A stretch of 12,108 nt of DNA from Balneolaceae bacterium (lineage in GTDB: Bacteria > Bacteroidota > Rhodothermia > Balneolales > Balneolaceae): assembly GCA_003555185.1 (NCBI GenBank), contig PWFZ01000384.1:1-12108 (forward strand), in the 5' to 3' direction. The notes under the pieces are model-generated. The model saw only the letters and a list, made by a program, of their open reading frames with translations, did no database searches and was not told where the DNA came from. Both the position numbers and the translations under genes were made by a program. Every line of letters begins with the position of its first letter. Position 1 is the first letter of the stretch. This document shows positions 1 to 7,135 of the stretch, in pieces.

Positions 1-421
1 CAACTTTCTGTAACCGCCGCTTAAAAGAGCTGCTTAAATTTCGCTTTATACGAAGAGAACTTGAGAAGTTTTTTGCATCCCCTGAAAACCGAAAAGTAAC
101 TTTTGATCCATTTGCATGCTGAGCAATATCAAAACTAAATAACAGCGATTTGTAAGGTCCGCTTTTATAGCTTCGCCGGACCTTTAGATGAAAAGGCGCC
201 TCCCACTCATAGGGCTCTTCTTCCCAAATATCTGTTTTGTGAATTTGCTCGTAGGTAAGTTCTTTATGACCTTTCGATACATCCTGAGAGACGGATGCAT
301 GCTGAACCGGAAGTTGACCCATGTCTTTAAACAGGCGATTGGTATCAGATAATAGTGGCCATAACTGCTCAGGCGCAGATTTGGAGATAAATTGCCATCG
401 ATATGAAAAAGGGTAATCCAT
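1..421 (-). CDS. SRPBCC-like N-terminal region of a truncated protein, possibly an adenylate/guanylate cyclase
   Basis: An open frame of 140 codons runs leftward from an ATG at 421-419 and leaves the window at base 1 without a stop, so only the N-terminus is visible. The protein starts MDYPFSYRWQFISKSAPEQL and continues with a WPLLSDTNRLFKD segment. That pattern resembles the opening strand and helix of START/SRPBCC ligand-binding folds ('x-LW-xxxSDTxR'). I recall similar N-termini (DUF5939-like) in front of class III nucleotide cyclase domains in FCB-group and spirochaete proteins, but no catalytic domain lies inside the window, so this is only a suggestion. The visible part has no signal peptide and no membrane segment, and it ends in a basic stretch (KRNLSSSFKRRLQK). 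The gene is divergent from ndk across 123 bp. The start is uncertain: a TAAATTTG promoter-like octamer touches this ATG, and the next Met is residue 34. Confidence 0.7.
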   Translation of the reverse strand, partial: MDYPFSYRWQFISKSAPEQLWPLLSDTNRLFKDMGQLPVQHASVSQDVSKGHKELTYEQIHKTDIWEEEPYEWEAPFHLKVRRSYKSGPYKSLLFSFDIAQHANGSKVTFRFSGDAKNFSSSLRIKRNLSSSFKRRLQKV

Positions 422-473
422 CAAATTTAATTAGAGAACACAGTGTCGAGATTCTGAGTACGATACCTTATCT

Positions 474-481
474 TATTTTTG
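474..481 (+). promoter_or_regulatory. Candidate Bacteroidota-type -7 element upstream of ndk
   Basis: TATTTTTG matches the Bacteroidota -7 consensus TAnnTTTG exactly and lies 63 bp before the ndk ATG, which would give a leader of roughly 55-60 nt. No good TTG-type -33 element is visible about 20 bp further upstream, and the region is AT-rich, so a chance match is possible. Confidence 0.35.
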
Positions 482-544
482 TCTTAAGGATATCTACTTA
501 ATAGAGCATTGAAACCTATAATTGTTACAAAATAAATAAATAAT

Positions 545-976
545 ATGGCTGTAGAGCGAACACTTACCATACTTAAACCTGACTGCGTACGAAAAAATCT
601 GGCAGGTGAAGTTACAAAAAGAATTCAGGAAGCTGGATTTAAAATTTTAGCGATGAAACTAACGCGACTTACTAAAGAGACTGCCGGTGGATTTTACGCG
701 GTACACAAAGAACGTCCATTTTATGGCGAGCTGGTTGAATTTATGAGCAGCGGAGCATGTGTTCCAATGATCCTCGAAAAGGAAAATGCTATTGAAGATT
801 TCAGAACGTTAATTGGCGCAACAAATCCATCAGAAGCAGCCGAGGGAACCATACGTGCTGACTTTGCTGATAGTGTTGGCGAAAATATTGTTCATGGCTC
901 AGATTCCGTTGAAAACGGAAAAATTGAAGGCGCTTATTTCTTCTCAGAAGCTGAAGTAATTGCAAACAACTCCTGA
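545..976 (+). CDS. ndk: Nucleoside diphosphate kinase
   Basis: This cytoplasmic enzyme transfers the gamma-phosphate from ATP to NDPs and dNDPs through a phosphohistidine, balancing NTP and dNTP pools. The 143 residues match the usual 140-150 length. Visible family motifs are the N-terminal [10 protein letters not shown] strand with Lys11, the FYAVH segment (residues 50-54), the RP-F-Y-GELV-F helix, [14 protein letters not shown] (91-104) and the active-site N-I-V-HGSDS motif with catalytic His117. The start is an ATG preceded by an A/T-only run with three AAAT repeats and no Shine-Dalgarno sequence. The gene appears monocistronic: it has its own leader and is followed 11 bp after the stop by a strong hairpin terminator. 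It is divergent from the partial gene on its left. The only small peculiarity is Cys14 inside the KPDxV motif, at a variable position. Confidence 0.97.
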   Translation: MAVERTLTILKPDCVRKNLAGEVTKRIQEAGFKILAMKLTRLTKETAGGFYAVHKERPFYGELVEFMSSGACVPMILEKENAIEDFRTLIGATNPSEAAEGTIRADFADSVGENIVHGSDSVENGKIEGAYFFSEAEVIANNS

Positions 977-987
977 ATATAATTTTT

Positions 988-1023
988 AACTCCTCTTCAA
1001 TTTAGAAGAGGGGTTATATTTTT
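988..1023 (+). terminator. Rho-independent terminator after ndk
   Basis: AACTCCTCTTC (988-998) pairs with GAAGAGGGGTT (1005-1015), giving 11 bp with one G-T wobble around a six-base AATTTA loop. ATATTTTT follows at 1016-1023. It lies 11 bp after the ndk stop and 12 bp before the next ATG, so the next gene either depends on read-through or has a promoter hidden in or before the hairpin. The T-rich stretch just upstream (983-987) with A-rich flanks could allow partial bidirectional action. Confidence 0.8.
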
Positions 1024-1035
1024 CATCCATTCGAT

Positions 1036-2265
1036 ATGATTAAGTATTTATCTCTTCTGTTTACGCTTTTAATCTCCCTGATCGTTTATTCAGGCTGTGA
1101 ACCCCATCAAGCCGATTTAACACCCGTAAAGACCGGCGCACAAAATCTTCTTGATAACCATTTAGGAGAACTGGAAGGCAAACGCGTTGGTTTGGTGATG
1201 AATCCAACGGCCGTGGTCGATGGTGTACACATGCTGGATACATTGATCGCGTCAGGGGTTGAGGTTTCAGCTCTCTTTGCACCCGAGCACGGATTTCGTG
1301 GAGAGGCCGGAGCAGGTGAAATCATAGAAGATGGAATCGATCAGGGGACAGGGCTGCCGGTGTTTTCTTTGTATGGTTCAACCCGGAAACCGACCATGGA
1401 AATGCTTGATCACGTAGATATTCTGCTGTTTGATATGCAGGATGTGGGAGCAAGATTTTACACCTATTATGCAACGATGGGTTTGGTTCTCGAAGCCGCC
1501 GCCGAAGCAGAAATACCCGTTTGGATTCTGGATCGACCCAACCCGATGGGTGGAGATTATGTGAGCGGATGGATAATGGAAGATGAATTTACATCGTTTG
1601 TGGGACCCTATCCCTTACCCGTGGCCCATGGAATGACAATGGGAGAGCTGGCGCAAATAATTGTGGGTGAACAGTGGCTGGATACAGTAGTCCAGCCGGA
1701 CATTAATATTATTTCCATGAGCGGATGGGAACGTCAGATGAAGTGGCCCGACACAGGATTAAGCTGGGTAGCTCCATCACCTAATTTACCCACGTTTGAA
1801 CATGCAATGGTGTATCTGGGCACCTGTTTTATTGAGGGGACCACGCTTTCGGAAGGACGCGGAACCGAGAACCCATTCCTTACACTTGGCTCTCCAAATA
1901 CTTTACTGGAGGCTGGGCAGATGGAATCATTAAACAGCCGTGTACAATTTGCATTTATCTCTGCAACAGAATTTTTACCCAAAGAAATACCCGGTGTTGC
2001 AATCAGCCCAAAACATGAAGGAGAGTTGAGCAGGGGGGTTAAAATCCGGTTAGAGTCTTTTCAATATGATCCGGTTCGTAATGGACTGCTCATTTTTAAA
2101 GAGTTGATGGATGCATCACACGAAGCTGAAACAAACTCTTTTCTCTATCGTCTATCGGGTACCAAAAAAATCGATTCTATATTAGATGGAACCGAAGATC
2201 CTCTGATCACAAATTTTGAGCTTGATGAATTTATCGAGATGAGAGAATCGTACCTGCTATATTAA
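1036..2265 (+). CDS. NamZ-like (DUF1343, GH171) exo-beta-N-acetylmuramidase lipoprotein
   Basis: Family members (YbbC/NamZ) release MurNAc from the non-reducing ends of peptidoglycan fragments and take part in wall recycling. The 409-residue protein starts with a hydrophobic signal (residues 2-18) and a loose lipobox YSG-C21, so it is probably an exported lipoprotein. Hallmarks of the family are FAPEHGFRG (81-89), a VPDG-like 'GLPVFSLYG' strand (106-114), FDMQDVGARFYTY (132-144), LDRPNP (165-170), PVAHGMT (195-201), APSPNLPT (246-253) and EGRGTENPF (273-281). The length fits the family. The assignment to the family is firm. The enzymatic activity is transferred from characterised Bacillus and Tannerella proteins. 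The gene follows the ndk terminator by 12 bp, and a second hairpin follows its own stop. A NagZ-type or amidase partner is not in the window, but a lytic transglycosylase is (10589 onward). Confidence 0.9.
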   Translation: MIKYLSLLFTLLISLIVYSGCEPHQADLTPVKTGAQNLLDNHLGELEGKRVGLVMNPTAVVDGVHMLDTLIASGVEVSALFAPEHGFRGEAGAGEIIEDGIDQGTGLPVFSLYGSTRKPTMEMLDHVDILLFDMQDVGARFYTYYATMGLVLEAAAEAEIPVWILDRPNPMGGDYVSGWIMEDEFTSFVGPYPLPVAHGMTMGELAQIIVGEQWLDTVVQPDINIISMSGWERQMKWPDTGLSWVAPSPNLPTFEHAMVYLGTCFIEGTTLSEGRGTENPFLTLGSPNTLLEAGQMESLNSRVQFAFISATEFLPKEIPGVAISPKHEGELSRGVKIRLESFQYDPVRNGLLIFKELMDASHEAETNSFLYRLSGTKKIDSILDGTEDPLITNFELDEFIEMRESYLLY

Positions 2266-2304
2266 CTTTTAAATGTTAGTTACAGGTAAGAATTTGTTGA
2301 GGAG

Positions 2305-2330
2305 TGTCCCCCTTTTGAAGGGGACATTTT
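2305..2330 (+). terminator. Hairpin terminator between the NamZ-like gene and rlmB
   Basis: TGTCCCC (2305-2311) pairs perfectly with GGGGACA (2320-2326) around an eight-base loop, followed by TTTT (2327-2330) in the + direction. On the - strand no T-run follows the hairpin, so it should mainly end transcription of the NamZ-like gene. It lies in an 88 bp gap between convergent genes. Confidence 0.6.
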
Positions 2331-2353
2331 GGATTCGATTTCTTATATAGAAC

Positions 2354-3121
2354 TTAGCTTTTTATCTCTTTTTGTCTCCGCCACTCGTAGCAGACAAGTG
2401 CAGCACTAACGGAGGCGTTTAGGGATTCAATATCGTTAGACATGGGAACTGAGAGCAAAAAGTCGCAGTGTTCTCCTGTTTTCTTTCGCATACCGCGCCC
2501 TTCATTACCGACAACAAACGCCATGGGTACATCAAATTTTTGGTCCCAGATCTGTGTTTTAGCGTTTTGATCCAGTCCCGCTATCCAAAATTTATTCTCT
2601 TTGAGCTGAAGAATGGCCTGGTTCAAATTTACAGCGCGAACGATTGGAATCTTACCTGCTGTTCCTGCACTGGTTTTAAAAACGGTAGCATTTACAGGTG
2701 CCTGCCGATGCTTAGGTACAATAACGGCTGTCATACCGGAAGCGGCTGCCGTTCTAAGTATAGCACCAAAGTTGTGAGGGTCCTCAATTTCATCTAATAA
2801 CAGAATAGCCGTTTCCGGTGTTGGTTCGATGTTTTCGAGCCATTCTTCGAACTCCTGATAATTTATTTCAGAAATTCCGGCAACAATTCCCTGTGTATTT
2901 ACTCTTCCTACTAAGTCGAATAATTTACTTTCGGGAACTTCCGTTATAGGAATTCGATTTTCAGAAGCAAACTGATAGATATGTGATAGATTAATTCCGG
3001 TAATACCTTTTCGGATGTAAATCTTGTCTACATTTTTCGGATTGGACTGTAGTTGTTCTTCTACAGGTTTGATTCCAAAAATGTAATTGTTAAATGTTTC
3101 GTCAATTTGATCACTTTTCAT
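2354..3121 (-). CDS. rlmB: TrmH/SpoU-family 23S rRNA (guanosine-2'-O)-methyltransferase RlmB
   Basis: SAM-dependent enzyme of the SPOUT (trefoil-knot) class. RlmB methylates the 2'-OH of G2251 in the P-loop of 23S rRNA. The 255 residues match the family. Residues 13-85 form the SpoU substrate-binding domain, opening YIFGIKPVEE. The catalytic domain carries motif 1 DPHNFGAILRTA (114-125, Asn117 and Arg123), motif 2 VVGNEGRGM (203-211, Glu207) and motif 3 VPMSNDIESLNASVSAAL (225-242, with Asn236), which builds the SAM-binding knot. A paralogous TrmH-type tRNA or rRNA enzyme cannot be excluded from motifs alone, but the presence of the N-terminal domain favours RlmB. The gene is convergent with the NamZ-like gene and divergent from the membrane-protein unit. 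The chosen ATG gives the expected N-terminus, with no Shine-Dalgarno sequence. Confidence 0.92.
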   Translation of the reverse strand: MKSDQIDETFNNYIFGIKPVEEQLQSNPKNVDKIYIRKGITGINLSHIYQFASENRIPITEVPESKLFDLVGRVNTQGIVAGISEINYQEFEEWLENIEPTPETAILLLDEIEDPHNFGAILRTAAASGMTAVIVPKHRQAPVNATVFKTSAGTAGKIPIVRAVNLNQAILQLKENKFWIAGLDQNAKTQIWDQKFDVPMAFVVGNEGRGMRKKTGEHCDFLLSVPMSNDIESLNASVSAALVCYEWRRQKEIKS

Positions 3122-3129
3122 TAGTTCGT

Positions 3130-3157
3130 TTGCAAATTAAGTTTCTGTTTGTATACT
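3130..3157 (+). promoter_or_regulatory. Candidate promoter of the 3228-4714 gene unit
   Basis: TTGCAA (3130-3135) and TATACT (3152-3157) are spaced by 16 bp, a housekeeping-sigma-like arrangement facing right. It would start transcription near 3164, about 64 nt before the first ATG. It overlaps the start region of the leftward rlmB, so the two transcripts could interfere. The match is by eye, and Bacteroidota sigma factors do not strictly follow this consensus. Confidence 0.3.
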
Positions 3158-3161
3158 ATAG

Positions 3162-3203
3162 AGTGTTCTCATTCGTAACAAGATAACAAGATAGAAGTGT
3201 TCT
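3162..3203 (+). repeat. Short direct repeats in the rlmB/membrane-protein divergent region
   Basis: AGTGTTCT occurs at 3162-3169 and again at 3196-3203, 34 bp apart. Between them AACAAGAT is repeated in perfect tandem at 3177-3184 and 3185-3192. The group lies just downstream of the candidate TATACT box and before the ATG at 3228. It could be an operator or a 5' leader element, or a chance repetition in AT-rich DNA. Confidence 0.5.
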
Positions 3204-3227
3204 TTTTAATACTTAGAAAGTACGACC

Positions 3228-3575
3228 ATGTATGAAGATCCAAAAGAAAAAAATACATACGTTGGATGTCAAAACGTAGAGAGTGAAAAAAGGTCTGAAA
3301 GCAGCCTTATTCAAAAAAGTTTAACCTGGATACACGCCGGTATTCTTGTACCCATGGTAGCTGGAGTATTACAAATATTAATTGGGCTTACGCTTGTAAG
3401 TATATCCATTTTAGGATTGCTGGAGCCGGTATGGATTTCAGCCGTTTTAAGCATATTGGGTAGCGTATCGAGTATGGCCGGTGTCTATTTAATATATCAT
3501 GTAATCTCTAAACAGGAAACGTTTAATACGTTAATTAATAAGGCAATACGCAGGGTGATTGAAGCTCAGAATTAA
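3228..3575 (+). CDS. Small two-helix membrane protein of unknown function
   Basis: I do not recognise this 115-residue protein. It has a hydrophilic, charged N-terminus (1-32, rich in Glu, Lys and Ser), then two long hydrophobic segments at about 36-63 (HAGILVPMVAGVLQILIGL) and 68-92, separated by a short LLEPVW turn. A basic-amphipathic tail (93-115, with NKAIRRVIE) follows. By the positive-inside rule both ends probably face the cytoplasm with a hairpin in the membrane. There is no signal peptide and no lipobox. It is the first gene of a tight rightward unit: 12 bp separate it from the second small membrane protein, and a glycerophosphodiester phosphodiesterase gene follows. This suggests a membrane-lipid or envelope role, but that is inference from position only. 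Coding potential is supported by its intact frame, codon use like its neighbours and its place in the unit. Confidence 0.75.
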   Translation: MYEDPKEKNTYVGCQNVESEKRSESSLIQKSLTWIHAGILVPMVAGVLQILIGLTLVSISILGLLEPVWISAVLSILGSVSSMAGVYLIYHVISKQETFNTLINKAIRRVIEAQN

Positions 3576-3587
3576 CTTTTTTAATTC

Positions 3588-3905
3588 ATGAATGAATCTC
3601 CCGATCAGGAAATTATGCGCATCAAAAGGTATGCAAGGGTATATCTGCGTGATGATGCCACTCTTCCCGAACAAGACCAGATTCCACTTTTGTACAAGAA
3701 ACTGCGGAATAAGTGGGTTCAGCTCGCTTTGAACGTTGTAATAATTCTCTTCTTCTCATTTATCTTTTTTAGTGAAACTACCACCTTGAGGCCCATTTTT
3801 TATTATATCGTACTGGGAGTTTTTCTTATAAATGTAGCCCTTGTATATATTCAACAGCGCCATATTAATGAGTTGATATCATTTTATAAAGAAGGCGGCC
3901 GCTAA
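3588..3905 (+). CDS. Second small two-helix membrane protein of unknown function
   Basis: This 105-residue protein is not recognised. The N-terminal 43 residues are hydrophilic and basic-acidic mixed (MRIKRYARVYLRDD), followed by two hydrophobic helices at about 44-62 (with VVIILFFSFIFF) and 68-88 (FYYIVLGVFLINVALVYI) and a short tail ending KEGGR. The topology mirrors the preceding gene, but I see no clear sequence similarity between the two. The gap to the upstream stop is 12 bp and contains a perfect A/T-only inverted repeat, GAATTAA (3569-3575) and TTAATTC (3581-3587), that abuts this ATG. The gap to the next gene is 20 bp, so co-transcription with the phosphodiesterase gene is likely. 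No Shine-Dalgarno sequence is seen. Function cannot be named. Confidence 0.75.
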   Translation: MNESPDQEIMRIKRYARVYLRDDATLPEQDQIPLLYKKLRNKWVQLALNVVIILFFSFIFFSETTTLRPIFYYIVLGVFLINVALVYIQQRHINELISFYKEGGR

Positions 3906-3925
3906 GGGTAGGATACCTCAAGGAA

Positions 3926-4714
3926 ATGAAAAAAGTTAAGTCCTATACCCAAACAGCGAAAGGTTTTACGGTTATTGCCCATCGTGGCGCAAGTTTCTAC
4001 GCACCGGAAAACACAATGTCTGCCTTTGAAATAGCCCATCAAATGAAGGCGGATATGATTGAACTGGATGTGCTGTTATCGAAAGATAACGTGCCTGTAA
4101 TACTCCATGATTCGTCGCTGAGAGGGACCACAAACGGGAGAGGATTAGCTGAAGATTATACACTTGAAGAACTGAAAAAACTCGACGCAGGATTATGGTT
4201 TTCAGAAAAGTATAGCGGAGAAGAAATACCCACTCTTGAGGAAGTACTGAGATGGGCTAAAGGGAAAATTTCATTAAATATTGAGATCAAAACTGAGGCG
4301 GTATCAGATAACTATAAAGCCGGCATAGAATTTTACTGCATTGAACTGGTTCGAAAGCACGAAATGGAAGAACATGTGGTATTCTCAAGTTTTGACTTTA
4401 GATCTGTTATGCATTTGAAAAACAATGCCCCTGAAATTAGTACTTCAATGCTTTATGATAAACGATGGCCATTTAAAAAGAATCCTATGGATCTTATAAC
4501 TATGTATGGGGCAGATGGCTTCAATGCAGACTGGCGCAGAGTTAATGGTCGTGAAATTGATCAAATAAAACAGAATGGATATGATATTTGGGTCTTTACT
4601 GTAAATAAAGAAAAAACAATGAAAAAGCTTATCCGTCGAGGTGTAACCGGTATTTTTACAGATCGACCCGATCTATTACGTCAAGTTGTTTTGGAAGAAG
4701 AGGGAGCGTTATAG
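3926..4714 (+). CDS. Glycerophosphodiester phosphodiesterase (GDPD family, UgpQ-like)
   Basis: The enzyme hydrolyses glycerophosphodiesters (deacylated phospholipids) to glycerol-3-phosphate and the free alcohol, using a divalent metal. The 262 residues form a single GDPD TIM barrel with the family signature: AHRGASFYAPENTMSAF (18-34, catalytic His19 and Arg20), MIELDV (44-49, metal ligands Glu46 and Asp48), VILHD (58-62, catalytic His61), NIEIK (118-122, Glu120 and Lys122), and a C-terminal VFTVN...GIFTDRPD. No signal peptide or lipobox precedes the barrel, so it should be cytoplasmic. It is the third gene of the unit with the two small membrane proteins. An AAGGA sequence lies only one base before the ATG, too close for a normal ribosome site. 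The stop codon TAG directly abuts the palindromic element at 4715, so the extreme C-terminus may have been altered if that element inserted. Substrate preference is not predictable here. Confidence 0.93.
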   Translation: MKKVKSYTQTAKGFTVIAHRGASFYAPENTMSAFEIAHQMKADMIELDVLLSKDNVPVILHDSSLRGTTNGRGLAEDYTLEELKKLDAGLWFSEKYSGEEIPTLEEVLRWAKGKISLNIEIKTEAVSDNYKAGIEFYCIELVRKHEMEEHVVFSSFDFRSVMHLKNNAPEISTSMLYDKRWPFKKNPMDLITMYGADGFNADWRRVNGREIDQIKQNGYDIWVFTVNKEKTMKKLIRRGVTGIFTDRPDLLRQVVLEEEGAL

Positions 4715-4853
4715 CCCGGACGTCCCCGTCCGGGAATTACCGGAAGGCTGGCATTTAATTATCAAATTCACCCTTTTCGAAACAATGCATTGTGGGAAGA
4801 GCTTGTATTGCGAAAGTAGTGATGCCGAAGCGGGAGCTTCGGGTTACGTAACC
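4715..4853. repeat. Inverted pair of GGGA-tetraloop hairpins (REP/BIME-like element)
   Basis: Hairpin A is CCCGGACG (4715-4722), loop TCCC, CGTCCGGG (4727-4734), a perfect 8 bp stem. Hairpin B is CCGAAGC (4825-4831), loop GGGA, GCTTCGG (4836-4842), a perfect 7 bp stem. Read on the - strand, hairpin A also has a GGGA loop, so the two are the same type of hairpin in opposite orientation, about 90 bp apart. Just 5' of hairpin B lies GTAG (4816-4819), and in the same relative place for hairpin A, on the - strand, GTAA. REP hairpins moved by TnpA-REP (RAYT) proteins carry a GTAG there. The interior has the 12 bp palindrome ACAATGCATTGT (4782-4793), and directly after hairpin B lies GGTTACGTAACC (4842-4853). 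The stems are seen directly. The REP/BIME identity is inference, since no second copy is in the window. Confidence 0.6.
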
Positions 4854-4887
4854 GAATTTATTTTTATTCTTTTCATTTTTGGTTTGA

Positions 4888-6578
<1,691 letters not shown>

Positions 6579-6579
<1 letters not shown>

Positions 6580-7049
6580 TGGGCGACCCATTTGCAGGCA
6601 GAGTCAGGGTAAGGAGTTGCGCGATTATCTTAAATGAGAAAAGGATTTTGCTGATTAAGCAGAATTCTCCAACACGACCTGAATCTATCTGGCTTCCTCC
6701 GGGTGGAGGAGTGGAAATGGGAGAAACATCCCGTGAAGCTGTGATTCGTGAAGTGTTTGAAGAGACCCATCTAAAGATTTTACCCCAAAAACTTCTCTAC
6801 ATTCATGAATTTGTTCAACCTCCGTACCAGGCGATGGAATTCTATTATTTGTCAGAAATTATTTCCGGTGAAGTCACAATAGGATCAGACCCGGAGTTGA
6901 AGCCGGACAATCAACAAATAAAGGGATGTGAATTTATAGGCTTGACGGAATTAAAAAGTATGCCTCTCTATCCGACTTTTTTACAAGATGAAATTCAGAA
7001 GCTAAATTTGGAATCAATATCGTCTGTAAAGCATTTTATATCTTCGTAA
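6579..7049 (+). CDS. Nudix hydrolase with a variant Nudix box
   Basis: A 156-residue single-domain Nudix (MutT-like) protein. Such enzymes cleave nucleoside diphosphates linked to another moiety, using Mg2+ held by the Nudix helix. The box runs from Gly43 to Leu65: GGVEMGE, then seven residues, then REVFEETHL with Arg57, Glu58, Glu61 and Glu62, which matches Gx5Ex7REUxEExGU except that the last Gly is His64. The preceding WLPPGGG (38-44) is typical. The start is GTG at 6579, overlapping the last base of the pyrG stop (TAGTG). No ATG occurs before residue 47, which lies inside the box, so GTG is the sensible start. The overlap suggests it is translated together with CTP synthase, possibly as a nucleotide-pool housekeeping enzyme, but the substrate cannot be told from sequence. 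A TTTTT-free, weakly structured gap follows. Confidence 0.9.
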
Positions 7050-7090
7050 ATCCATTTAGAATTATCTGCCATCGTGGATAAATGATTTCT

Positions 7091-7098
7091 TATATTTG
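7091..7098 (+). promoter_or_regulatory. Candidate Bacteroidota-type -7 element upstream of the amidohydrolase gene
   Basis: TATATTTG fits TAnnTTTG exactly and lies 37 bp before the ATG at 7136, predicting a leader of about 30 nt. No clear -33 TTG element is visible. Placement in the 86 bp gap after the Nudix gene suggests that the amidohydrolase-nadE pair has its own promoter and is not only read from pyrG. Confidence 0.45.
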
Positions 7099-7135
7099 GC
7101 GTAACCAATAATTAAAGAATTAATCGAAGCACTTC

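Noticed and set aside
2468..2797. A 109-codon + frame opposite rlmB
   Set aside because: It lies wholly within the conserved methyltransferase gene on the other strand, with no initiation signal and no family resemblance.
7050..7086. Possible terminator after the Nudix gene (ATC-ATTTA pairing with TAAAT-GAT)
   Set aside because: The stem is A/T-rich with a bulge and a loop of about 20 bases, and no T-run follows. It is too weak to list.
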